Counted from the stretch's first letter, positions 6,292 to 13,371 are shown. The stretch is 14,254 nt of DNA from DASXYU01 sp036502295 (GCA_036502295.1 DASXYU010000010.1:1-14254), one strand, 5' to 3'. The notes: generated from the sequence alone by a model not told the origin. Made by a program: numbers and translations.

Positions 6292-7589
6292 CCGAAGGCA
6301 ACCCGCTGCGCGTGGCGCTGCTCGGCTGCGGTGTCGTCGGTTCCTCGATCGTCCGGCTGATGACCGAGCAGGCTGAGGATCTCGCCGCGCGCGTCGGCGT
6401 TCCCCTCGAGCTTGCCGGCATCGCGGTCCGCCGCCCGCAGCGGCACACCGACGTCCCCGCCGAACTACTCACCACTGACGCGGCTGCCCTCGTCGCCCGG
6501 CGCGACATCGACCTCGTCGTCGAGGTGATCGGTGGCATCGAACCGGCGCGCACCTATCTGCTCGCTGCGCTCGAAGGCGGCAAGAGCGTCGTCAGCGCCA
6601 ACAAGGCGCTGCTCGCCGAGGACGGCGGCACATTGCACGACGCGGCGGCGAAGGCCGGAGTCGACCTCTACTACGAGGCCGCCGTGGCCGGCGCCATCCC
6701 GCTGCTGCGCCCGCTGCGCGAATCACTTGCCGGTGACCGCATCACCCGCGTGATGGGCATCGTCAACGGCACCACCAACTTCATCCTCAGCCGCATGGAC
6801 GCCACAGGTGCGGGCTTCGACGAAGCCCTCGCCGAGGCGACCGCGCTCGGCTACGCCGAAGCTGACCCCACCGCCGACGTCGACGGCTACGACGCCGCCG
6901 CGAAGGCCGCGATCCTTGCCGGGCTCGCCTTCCACACGCGTGTCACCTCCTCCGACGTCTATCGCGAGGGCATCGGCACAGTCACCGCCGCCGACATGGC
7001 AAGCGCCAAGGCCATGGACTGCACCATCAAGCTTCTGGCGATCTGCGAACGCGTCGCAGGGGCGGACGGAGACCAGGTCAGCGTGCGCGTGCACCCGGCA
7101 ATGATCCCGCGCAGCCACCCGCTGGCCAGCGTCGGCGACGCCTTCAACGCCGTCTTCGTCGAGGCCGAAGCTGCGGGCTCGCTGATGTTCTACGGCCGCG
7201 GCGCCGGTGGCGCGCCCACGGCCAGCGCCGTCCTCGGTGATCTCGTCGCCGTCGCACGCAACAAGGTGAGTGGCAGCCGCGGAACCGGCCAGAGCTCCTA
7301 CGCAGACCTGCCCGTCCAGCCGATGGGCGAGGTCTCCACCCGCTGCCACGTCGCCCTCGACGTCAACGACCAGCCGGGCGTGCTCGCCGCCGTCGCCAAT
7401 GCCTTCGCCGACCAGGGCGTCAGCATCCAAACAGTGCGGCAAGAAGGACGAGGCGATGCCGCCACCCTGGTGATCGTCACGCACAGCGCCAGCGACTCGG
7501 CGTTGCAGCGCACGGTGCAGGCACTGGAGTCGATGGACCTCGTGCGTCACGTGGCAAGCGTGATGCGAGTCGAAGGGATAGGCGAGTGA
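6288..7589 (+). CDS. hom: Homoserine dehydrogenase
   Basis: NAD(P)H-dependent reduction of aspartate semialdehyde to homoserine, the branch compound for threonine and methionine; 433 residues. The N-terminal Rossmann nucleotide site is GCGVVGSS (13-20), then SANKALLA (103-110), the catalytic-domain blocks GIVNGTTNFIL (157-167) and ADPTADVDGYDAAAK (192-206), with the conserved catalytic Lys at the end of the latter. A C-terminal ACT domain (about 350-428; LDVNDQPGVLAAVANAFAD at 357-375) is the usual site for threonine feedback. It starts inside the lysA stop (ATGA) and its TGA overlaps the thrC GTG, so the three genes are translationally linked. Confidence 0.97.
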   Translation: MTEGNPLRVALLGCGVVGSSIVRLMTEQAEDLAARVGVPLELAGIAVRRPQRHTDVPAELLTTDAAALVARRDIDLVVEVIGGIEPARTYLLAALEGGKSVVSANKALLAEDGGTLHDAAAKAGVDLYYEAAVAGAIPLLRPLRESLAGDRITRVMGIVNGTTNFILSRMDATGAGFDEALAEATALGYAEADPTADVDGYDAAAKAAILAGLAFHTRVTSSDVYREGIGTVTAADMASAKAMDCTIKLLAICERVAGADGDQVSVRVHPAMIPRSHPLASVGDAFNAVFVEAEAAGSLMFYGRGAGGAPTASAVLGDLVAVARNKVSGSRGTGQSSYADLPVQPMGEVSTRCHVALDVNDQPGVLAAVANAFADQGVSIQTVRQEGRGDAATLVIVTHSASDSALQRTVQALESMDLVRHVASVMRVEGIGE

Positions 7590-8653
7590 CCTACGCAGCC
7601 TGGCCGGGCTTGATCAACGCGTTCCGCGACCGGCTGCCCGTCACGGACGCGACGCCGGTCATCACCCTCTTCGAGGGCGGTACTCCGCTCGTGCCGGCGA
7701 CGCACCTGAGCAAGATCACCGGCAGCGAGGTCTACCTCAAGGTCGAGGGCGCCAACCCCACCGGCTCCTTCAAGGACCGCGGCATGACAATGGCGATCAG
7801 CAAGGCCGCCGAGGCGGGTGCCAAGGCTGTCATCTGTGCCTCCACCGGGAACACCAGTGCCAGCGCTGCGGCCTATGCCGTGCGTGCCGGTATGACCTGT
7901 GCCGTCCTCGTGCCGCAGGGCAAGATCGCTCTCGGCAAGATGGCGCAGGCACTCGTGCACGGCGCCAAGCTGCTGCAGGTCGACGGCAACTTCGACGACT
8001 GCCTCGAACTCGCCCGCAAGCTCGCCGTCGACTACCCGGTGGCGCTGGTGAACTCGGTGAATCCGGACCGTATCGAGGGTCAGAAGACGGCCGCGTTCGA
8101 GATCTGCGACCAACTCGGCCATGCCCCCGACGTGCACTGCATCCCGGTCGGCAACGCCGGCAACATCACCGCGTACTGGAAGGGTTACTCGGAGTACGCC
8201 GCGGACGGCATCGTCGCCGGCCTGCCGAAGATGTTCGGCTTCCAGGCCGCCGGCGCTGCGCCGATCGTCAACGGCGCACCCGTGCTCAAGCCGATGACCA
8301 TCGCCACTGCGATCCGCATCGGAAACCCGGCCTCGTGGAGCTTCGCCGAGGCCGCCCGCGACGAGTCGGGCGGCCTCATCGATGCCGTTACCGACAAGCA
8401 GATCCTTGAGGCGTACAGACTGGTCGCGCGTTCTGAGGCGGTCTTCGTCGAACCCGCCTCGGCAGCCAGCATCGCCGGTCTGCTCAAGACCCATGCGGAT
8501 GGTCGTCTGCCGGCTGGCTCAACGGTGGTCTGCACCGTCACCGGTAACGGTCTCAAGGACCCCGAGTGGGCGATCAGCGGTGCCCCCAAGCCGATCACCG
8601 TGCCGGTGGACAGCCACGCCGCAGCCGCGCAACTCGGCCTCGTCGTCGGCTGA
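7586..8653 (+). CDS. thrC: Threonine synthase
   Basis: PLP enzyme that converts O-phosphohomoserine and water to L-threonine, the last step of the pathway; 355 residues, the compact actinobacterial form. The PLP lysine is K63 in NPTGSFKDRGM (57-67). The substrate/cofactor loop STGNTSASAAAYA is at 87-99, and the glycine-rich phosphate cup VGNAGNI at 188-194. Near the C-terminus CTVTGNGLKDP holds the residues facing the PLP ring. The GTG start overlaps the hom stop as GTGA. The gene ends 68 bases before the preferred thrB start; that interval contains the partial and full copies of the 35-bp repeat. Confidence 0.97.
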   Translation: MTYAAWPGLINAFRDRLPVTDATPVITLFEGGTPLVPATHLSKITGSEVYLKVEGANPTGSFKDRGMTMAISKAAEAGAKAVICASTGNTSASAAAYAVRAGMTCAVLVPQGKIALGKMAQALVHGAKLLQVDGNFDDCLELARKLAVDYPVALVNSVNPDRIEGQKTAAFEICDQLGHAPDVHCIPVGNAGNITAYWKGYSEYAADGIVAGLPKMFGFQAAGAAPIVNGAPVLKPMTIATAIRIGNPASWSFAEAARDESGGLIDAVTDKQILEAYRLVARSEAVFVEPASAASIAGLLKTHADGRLPAGSTVVCTVTGNGLKDPEWAISGAPKPITVPVDSHAAAAQLGLVVG

Positions 8654-8660
8654 GCTTGCG

Positions 8661-8687
8661 GTGGTAGAGGAACGAGCGAGGCGAGTG
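8661..8687. repeat. Partial tandem copy of the dispersed repeat between thrC and thrB
   Basis: These 27 bases match 8698-8724 with two substitutions (T to A and A to G); the copies start 37 bases apart. This copy lacks the TCTCGAAACC arm. It lies entirely in the intergenic space and probably arose by partial duplication or as a decayed insertion. Confidence 0.6.
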
Positions 8688-8699
8688 GCGGCCTGTGGT

Positions 8700-8734
8700 G
8701 GTTGAGGAACGAGCGAAGCGAGTGTCTCGAAACC
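8700..8734. repeat. 35-bp dispersed repeat overlapping the thrB start
   Basis: The unit begins GGTTGAGGAACGAGCG and ends GTGTCTCGAAACC. Its reverse complement shares both arms with the copy at 220-254. From memory, very similar GGTTGAGG...TCTCGAAACC sequences are scattered in many actinobacterial genomes, usually between genes. Here the copy reaches into the thrB reading frame and contains the GTG at 8722 that is the best start candidate. Confidence 0.7.
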
Positions 8735-9651
8735 CTTCTGCGCCCAAGATCGCGTTTCGGGGCGGCGCCGTGCATGTTCGTGTCCCCGCGACGAGCGCGA
8801 ACCTCGGTCCCGGTTACGACGCCCTCGGCCTAGCCCTCGGCCTGTATGACGACCTTGTCGCGCGCATCAGCGAGGACGGTCTCGACGTCGACATCGCCGG
8901 AGAGGGCGAGGGGATGTCCCGCGACGAGTCGCATCTCGTCATCCGTTCCATGCGCGCCGCCTTCGACCGTCTCGGGGGTCAGCCGCGCGGCATCGAACTG
9001 TCCTGCGCCAATCGCATTCCGCACGGTCGCGGACTCGGCTCGTCCTCGGCGGCGATCGTCGCTGGCATCCTGCTTGCGCGCGCGCTCGTCCTCGGTGGCG
9101 ATGAGATCATGCCCGACGAGGACGTCCTCGCCTTGGCGGGCGAGCTGGAGGGCCACCCGGACAACGTCGCGGCGACGCTGTTCGGCGGTCTCACCATCGC
9201 CTGGACGGAGAAGACGGGGGCGCATGCGCTGAAGCGGGACGTCGACCCTCGAGTGCGAGTGGTGGTCTTCATCCCGCCGTTCGAGTCCTCCACGCATGAG
9301 GCGCGGGGGCTACTGCCAAAGTCGATCGCGCATGGCAGGGCGGCATTCGCCGCAGGCCGCTCCGCGCTGCTCGTGGCCGCGCTCGCAGGCGCACCGGAGG
9401 TACTTCTGCCCGCCACGCAGGACACGCTGCATCAGTCCTACCGGGCTCCGGCGATGCCCGAAAGCGCCGCTCTGGTGGCGAAACTGCGCAAGAAGTCCTA
9501 TGCCGCGGTGATCTCCGGTGCCGGTCCCACAGTCCTCGTTCTGGCCAACGGTGAGGGTGAGGTCGAGAGCATCGCGAGGCTCGTTCCCGAGGGTTGGCGC
9601 GTGCTCACCCCCGAGATCGACACCGAGGGCGGCCAAATACTGCCGCTATGA
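8722..9651 (+). CDS. thrB: Homoserine kinase
   Basis: GHMP-family kinase that phosphorylates homoserine with ATP, feeding ThrC; 309 residues with the chosen start. Motifs: N-terminal VPATSANLGPGYDALGLAL (21-39), the ATP-binding loop PHGRGLGSSSA (100-110), LEGHPDNVAATLFGG in the middle, and SGAGPTVL near the end. Start choice: actinobacterial homologues keep an AFR-x-x-AVxVRxPATSANLG N-terminus, so GTG 8770 (MHVRV) would cut conserved residues. GTG 8722 lies within the 35-bp repeat; GTG 8695/8698 are further options. None has a good ribosome binding site; GAGG at 8704-8707 is 14 bases before 8722. Its TGA overlaps an ATG of an 18-codon ORF. Confidence 0.93.
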   Translation: MSRNPSAPKIAFRGGAVHVRVPATSANLGPGYDALGLALGLYDDLVARISEDGLDVDIAGEGEGMSRDESHLVIRSMRAAFDRLGGQPRGIELSCANRIPHGRGLGSSSAAIVAGILLARALVLGGDEIMPDEDVLALAGELEGHPDNVAATLFGGLTIAWTEKTGAHALKRDVDPRVRVVVFIPPFESSTHEARGLLPKSIAHGRAAFAAGRSALLVAALAGAPEVLLPATQDTLHQSYRAPAMPESAALVAKLRKKSYAAVISGAGPTVLVLANGEGEVESIARLVPEGWRVLTPEIDTEGGQILPL

Positions 9652-9678
9652 TCGGGAACACGCCGGGCGTGCCGGGTG

Positions 9679-9707
9679 TTGCTGCTAGTGAATCGAGCGT
9701 CTAGTCT
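9679..9707 (+). promoter_or_regulatory. Sigma-A type promoter of rho
   Basis: TTGCTG (9679-9684) and TAGTCT (9702-9707) are separated by exactly 17 bases and match the actinobacterial TTGNNN / TANNNT pattern. Transcription would start near 9714, giving a leader of about 160 nt before rho. This lets rho be expressed independently of the threonine genes. Confidence 0.65.
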
Positions 9708-9713
9708 TGGTTC

Positions 9714-9874
9714 TGTCAGACCGGTGAGATTTCACCGTGAACCCCCGTGGCAATTGGCCGGGGATCGCTGACTCAGACCGAATCCTGATATGTCCCGCAT
9801 GCAGCGTGCGCAACAGCACGCGATTCGACACTGCGGATTCGGCGAAATGAATCTCGGAAGGATCCGAAGCAACA
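9714..9874 (+). promoter_or_regulatory. Structured 5' leader of rho
   Basis: The leader contains a series of perfect stems. One is CGGTGA-GATT-TCACCG (9722-9737). The next runs 9743-9763, with CCCC/GGGG and GGC/GCC stems around AATTG and a 2-base bulge. A third is GCGTGC-GCAACA-GCACGC (9804-9821), enclosed by CCGAATCC (9778-9785) pairing with GGATTCGG (9835-9842). A last small hairpin holds AGGA of the ribosome binding site in its loop (9854-9867). rho is autoregulated by premature termination in enterobacteria; a comparable attenuator here is inference. The second stem is GC-rich but no U-run follows. Confidence 0.5.
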
Positions 9875-11746
9875 GTGACAGACATTCAGCAGCAGCCCAC
9901 TTCTGAGGACGCCGCTCCCGCGGCGGGCCGCAAGAAGGGCTCGCTCAACACAATGCTCCTTCCCGACCTGCAACAGCTGGCCGGAAGCATGGGCATCAGT
10001 ACGGCGAAGGTGAAGAAGAGCGATCTCATCGCCGCCATCCAGCAGGCTCGGTCCGGTGGATCGAGTGGCAGTGCAGCATCTAACGGCGCGGCATCCAACG
10101 GCGCGGCATCCAACGGCGCGGCATCCAACGGTGCGGGGGAGGGCGGCGCTGACCGCCCGGCGCGCGAGCCGCGCCAGAACCGTCAGCCCCGCAACGAGCG
10201 CCCCAGCTCGGACCGCTCCGGCGCCGCACCCGAGGGTGCGGCCGCCGAAGCCGGGCCCGCGACGGCGGAGAGCACGACTGGCGAGAACAGGGCGGCGGGC
10301 ACGGCGGAGAACCGCAACAACGACACCCGCAACAACGACACCCGCCAGGAGCGCCCGAACCGTCAGAACCAGGGCGGCAACAACGGGAACAACCAGAATC
10401 GCCAGAACCAAGACCGTCAGAACCAGGGTGGCCAGAACCAGAACCGTCAGAACCAGGGCGGCAACAACGGTCCTCGCGACGACGATGACGACGATTACGA
10501 GGGCGGTCGCCGTCGCGGACGTCGCTACCGCGACCGTCGCGGACGCACCCGTGACCGGGCGCCCGGTGGCAGCGGCAACGTCGACGTCGAGCCGACTGTC
10601 GGTGAGGACGACGTCCTTGTTCCGGTGGCCGGCATTGTCGATGCCATCGAGGACAAGAACGCATGGTTCGTCCGTACCGCCGGCTATTTCGCCAGCACGG
10701 ACGATGTGTACATCGCCAACTCCTTCGTCCGTAAGTTCGGCCTTCGTCGCGGTGACGCGGTCACCGGCGCGATCCGCCAGCAGCGTGACGGTGAGCGGCG
10801 GGAGAAGTACAACCCACTCGTGCGCCTCGACACGATCAACGGCACCGATCCCGAGAAGGCGAAGAACCGCGTCGAGTTCACCAAGCTCACGCCGCTCTAC
10901 CCGCAGGAGCGGCTGCGTCTGGAGACCGAGCCGCACATCTTCACCACGCGCGTCATCGACTTGGTGATGCCGATCGGCAAGGGCCAGCGCGCACTCGTCG
11001 TCTCGCCGCCGAAGGCCGGCAAGACGATGGTGCTGCAATCGATCGCGAACGCCATCACGACGAACAACCCCGAGGTCCACCTCATGGTCGTCCTCGTTGA
11101 CGAGCGACCCGAAGAGGTCACCGACATGCAGCGTTCGGTAAAGGGTGAGGTCATCGCCTCGACCTTCGACCGGCGTCCGCAGGACCACATCACCGTCGCC
11201 GAACTCTCCATCGAGCGCGCGAAGCGGCTTGTCGAGATGGGGCATGACGTCGTTGTCCTGCTCGACTCGATCACCCGGCTGGGGCGTGCCTACAACCTCG
11301 GCGCGCCGGCCAGCGGCCGCATCCTCTCGGGTGGTGTCGACTCGACAGCGCTGTACCCGCCGAAGCGATTCCTCGGTGCCGCGCGCAACATCGAGAACGG
11401 CGGCTCGCTGACGATCATCGCCACGGCGCTCGTCGAGACCGGCTCTGCCGGCGACACCGTCATCTTCGAGGAGTTCAAGGGCACGGGTAACGCCGAGCTC
11501 AAGCTCGACCGCCGCATCGCGGACAAGCGCGTCTTCCCCGCGGTTGATGTCGACCAGTCCTCCACGCGTAAGGAAGAGCTGCTGCTCAGCCCGGACGAAC
11601 TCGCCGTGACGATCAAGCTGCGTCGCGTACTGCATGCCCTCGAGTCGCAGCAGGCGATCGACCTTCTCCTCGATCGCCTTCGCAAAACTAGGACAAACAC
11701 GGAGTTCTTGATGCAAATTGCTAAGACAACTCCCGGACAAGAGTAG
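9875..11746 (+). CDS. rho: Transcription termination factor Rho
   Basis: Hexameric RNA-dependent ATPase that terminates transcription; 623 residues. It has a Rho N-terminal helical domain (about 22-57; LNTMLLPDLQQLAGSMGI), then a disordered insertion (about 60-235), the cold-shock-like RNA-binding domain (about 240-320), and the ATPase with Walker A SPPKAGKT (377-384), Walker B VVVLLDSITRL (459-469) and the Q-loop/R-loop region to the C-terminus. The insertion has four AASNG units (67-86), Asn/Gln/Arg repeats (157-199), an Asp run (202-207) and an Arg patch (211-228), as known for actinobacterial Rho, which binds structured RNA with this region. GTG start; GGAAGGA lies 12 bases upstream. It is followed by a sugar ABC importer rather than rpmE-prfA. 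Confidence 0.97.
   Translation: MTDIQQQPTSEDAAPAAGRKKGSLNTMLLPDLQQLAGSMGISTAKVKKSDLIAAIQQARSGGSSGSAASNGAASNGAASNGAASNGAGEGGADRPAREPRQNRQPRNERPSSDRSGAAPEGAAAEAGPATAESTTGENRAAGTAENRNNDTRNNDTRQERPNRQNQGGNNGNNQNRQNQDRQNQGGQNQNRQNQGGNNGPRDDDDDDYEGGRRRGRRYRDRRGRTRDRAPGGSGNVDVEPTVGEDDVLVPVAGIVDAIEDKNAWFVRTAGYFASTDDVYIANSFVRKFGLRRGDAVTGAIRQQRDGERREKYNPLVRLDTINGTDPEKAKNRVEFTKLTPLYPQERLRLETEPHIFTTRVIDLVMPIGKGQRALVVSPPKAGKTMVLQSIANAITTNNPEVHLMVVLVDERPEEVTDMQRSVKGEVIASTFDRRPQDHITVAELSIERAKRLVEMGHDVVVLLDSITRLGRAYNLGAPASGRILSGGVDSTALYPPKRFLGAARNIENGGSLTIIATALVETGSAGDTVIFEEFKGTGNAELKLDRRIADKRVFPAVDVDQSSTRKEELLLSPDELAVTIKLRRVLHALESQQAIDLLLDRLRKTRTNTEFLMQIAKTTPGQE
10073..10132 (+). repeat. Four 15-bp tandem repeats inside rho
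   Basis: Four in-frame 15-base units encode AASNG each. Units 2 and 3 are identical (GCGGCATCCAACGGC), unit 4 differs at its last base, and unit 1 at two bases. The near identity points to recent slippage expansion in the low-complexity insertion of Rho. Confidence 0.9.
10357..10386 (+). repeat. 30-bp exact direct repeat inside rho (copy 1)
   Basis: Identical to 10441-10470, 84 bases (28 codons) apart and in frame, beginning GAACCGTCAGAACC. Both encode NRQNQGGNNG-type sequence in the Asn/Gln-rich insertion. Recombination or slippage between copies would remove or add 28 residues without a frameshift. Confidence 0.85.
10441..10470 (+). repeat. 30-bp exact direct repeat inside rho (copy 2)
   Basis: Second exact copy of the 30-base unit at 10357-10386, immediately before the Asp run and the Arg-rich patch of the Rho insertion. 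Confidence 0.85.
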
Positions 11747-11791
11747 GAAATCTGTCCGTAACAAAACTGGCGCTGTAAAGGTTTTTTGCAA

Positions 11792-11822
11792 CGATCCGGT
11801 ATCGGGCCGTGCGGCCTATTTC
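11792..11822 (+). terminator. Possible weak terminator after rho
   Basis: Two small adjacent hairpins, CGAT-CCGGT-ATCG (11792-11804) and GGCC-GTGC-GGCC (11805-11816), are followed by TATTTC. The stems are short and the T-rich stretch is poor, so this is a tentative call. No better intrinsic terminator is seen between rho and the next gene. Confidence 0.25.
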
Positions 11823-11870
11823 GCTTCGATGTGAGCTGTGTCATGGTGCTCAGGGCGCTCAGCGGTGTTT

Positions 11871-11888
11871 CGTGGAAGCGCTCTCACG
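11871..11888. promoter_or_regulatory. LacI-family-type operator upstream of the sugar ABC transporter
   Basis: CGTGGAAGCGCTCTCACG is an imperfect palindrome (7 of 9 pairs) with the central AGCGCT typical of LacI-family operators. Its 14-bp core TGGAAGCGCTCTCA differs at two positions from TGGGAGCGCTCCCA, the CebR-type operator known in streptomycetes. It lies 23 bases before the binding-protein ATG, a position suited to repression. A matching LacI-type regulator is not in the window. Confidence 0.6.
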
Positions 11889-11899
11889 AGAAGTGAACC

Positions 11900-11906
11900 A
11901 AGGAGA
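11900..11906 (+). promoter_or_regulatory. Strong ribosome binding site of the sugar-binding protein gene
   Basis: AAGGAGA precedes ATG 11912 by 5-6 bases and fixes the start of the lipoprotein signal peptide. It is the best Shine-Dalgarno of the right half of the window, fitting a highly expressed binding protein. Confidence 0.8.
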
Positions 11907-11911
11907 ACACC

Positions 11912-13291
11912 ATGCGTTGGAAGAAGGTTACGGCTGCCGCAGCTGCGGGCTCCGCCGTCCTCGTAGGCCTCGCGGCCTGTAGCAGCTCGGGCGGCAGTGG
12001 CACGCCCAGCAGCAACTCCGCCTCTGGCGGAGGCTCAAGTACCACTCCTAGCTCGTCCACCACTCTCACCGGTGACTGCGCGCCGTACTCGGCGTACGCC
12101 GGCCCGAAGGGCACGGTCACGATGTTCGGCTCGATCCTGAGCCCGGAATCGGACTCGCTCAACAAGTCGTGGGCGAAATTCCAGTCGTGCACCGGAATCA
12201 CCATCAAGTACACCGGCTCGAACAGCTTCGAGTCCGACCTGCCGACAAAGGTTGCCGGCAACAGCGCCCCCGACCTCGCGATCATCCCGCAGCCCGGTCT
12301 GCTCAGCCAGATGGTGCTGACCGGCAAGGTCGTCGACCCGCCGGCGCAGACGGTTGCCAACGAGGCGAACTGGAACGACGCATGGAAGTCGTACGGCTCG
12401 GTCGCCGGCAAGTTCTACGCCGCTCCGATGTCGGCCAACCTCAAGACGCTGGTCTGGTACTCGCCGAGCTTCTTCAAGGCCAACGGCTACACCGTCCCGA
12501 CGACGTGGGCCGACATGATGACGCTCTCGGACAAGATCGCCGCTGCTGGCAAGGCCAAGCCTTGGTGTGGTGGCATCGGTTCGGGTACGGCCACTGGCTG
12601 GCCGGCCACCGACTGGCTGGAGGAGATCGTCCTCGGCAAGGAAGGCGGCGACGTCTACGACAAGTGGATCAGCCACGACATCAAGTTCAGCGACCCGCAG
12701 ATCCAGGACGCCATGACCATCATGAAGAACTGGATGCTCAACCCGACGTACGTGGGCGACGTCAAGAAGATCGCGACCACGACGTTCCAGGATGCGGGTC
12801 TTCCGATCCTCACCAACAAGTGCGCGATGCTGCAGCAGGCTTCGTTCTACGAGGCGCAGTGGCCGAAGGGCACCACGGTTGGTCCGGACAAGGACGTCAT
12901 GGCGTTCTACCTGCCGGCTGCCGGCGACACCAGCAAGCCCGTTGAGGGTGGTGGCGAGTTCGTCACCGCGTTCAGCAACCGTCCCGAGGTTCAGGCAGTG
13001 CAAAACTACCTGAGCTCGCCGGAGTGGGCCGACAGCCGTATCGCGGTTGCCCCGGGCTGGGTCTCGGCCAACGAGAAGGTCGATCAGACGCTCTACACCG
13101 ACCCGATCGACAAGCTGTCGGCTCAGTTCCTCGCCGATCCGTCCGCGACCTTCCGCTTCGACGCTTCTGACGCCATGCCGGCCGCTGTCGGCTCGGGCCA
13201 GGAGTGGAAGTCGATGGTCGACTGGTTCACCGGCACCAAGGACCAGGTTCAGGTGGCTAAGGACATCGACGCCGCTTGGCCGGCCAGCTGA
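11912..13291 (+). CDS. Sugar ABC transporter substrate-binding lipoprotein (alpha-glucoside AglE type)
   Basis: A 459-residue extracellular solute-binding protein of family 1. It has a lipoprotein signal peptide: basic MRWKKV, hydrophobic stretch, and lipobox LAAC with lipidated Cys23, then a Ser/Gly linker (24-53). The mature domain shows YTGSNSFESDL (100-110), NSAPDLAIIPQPGL (117-130), YSPSFFKANGY (183-193) and ATGWPATDWLEEIVL (227-241), blocks I associate with the AglE alpha-glucoside binding proteins (trehalose, maltose, sucrose-like ligands). The exact sugar cannot be read from sequence. It is first in an operon with the downstream permease; a LacI-type operator and a strong ribosome binding site precede it, and a stem-loop follows it. 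Confidence 0.9.
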   Translation: MRWKKVTAAAAAGSAVLVGLAACSSSGGSGTPSSNSASGGGSSTTPSSSTTLTGDCAPYSAYAGPKGTVTMFGSILSPESDSLNKSWAKFQSCTGITIKYTGSNSFESDLPTKVAGNSAPDLAIIPQPGLLSQMVLTGKVVDPPAQTVANEANWNDAWKSYGSVAGKFYAAPMSANLKTLVWYSPSFFKANGYTVPTTWADMMTLSDKIAAAGKAKPWCGGIGSGTATGWPATDWLEEIVLGKEGGDVYDKWISHDIKFSDPQIQDAMTIMKNWMLNPTYVGDVKKIATTTFQDAGLPILTNKCAMLQQASFYEAQWPKGTTVGPDKDVMAFYLPAAGDTSKPVEGGGEFVTAFSNRPEVQAVQNYLSSPEWADSRIAVAPGWVSANEKVDQTLYTDPIDKLSAQFLADPSATFRFDASDAMPAAVGSGQEWKSMVDWFTGTKDQVQVAKDIDAAWPAS

Positions 13292-13332
13292 CCTGAGCCA
13301 GCTGCCGAAGTAACCAGTAACAAACTGTCACT

Positions 13333-13371
13333 GATCGTGGCCCGTGGGCATTCCGCCGGCGGGCCACGATC
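13333..13371 (+). terminator. Intercistronic stem-loop between binding protein and permease
   Basis: GATCGTGGCCCG (13333-13344) and CGGGCCACGATC (13360-13371) form a perfect 12-bp stem around a 15-base loop, with a possible extra T-G pair outside. No T-run follows, so it is more likely a partial terminator or an RNA-stabilising 3' structure than a full stop. Such structures between binding protein and permease genes are known to keep binding protein levels above permease levels. Confidence 0.75.

Noticed and set aside
8661..8734. CRISPR-like array between thrC and thrB
   Set aside because: Only one and a half repeat copies without a spacer of proper size; they match a dispersed intergenic repeat instead.
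11781..11787. T-run after rho as an intrinsic terminator
   Set aside because: The bases before the T-run (CTGGCGCTGTAAAGG) do not form a stem, so it lacks the hairpin needed.
9773..11791. 672-codon open frame antisense to rho
   Set aside because: It mirrors the rho coding region; its Val/Ala/Arg-rich content is what GC-rich codons give on the opposite strand, and rho is certain.
12035..13003. Long minus-strand frame opposite the sugar-binding protein gene
   Set aside because: Arg/Val/Asp-rich shadow of a gene with a clear lipobox and family motifs.
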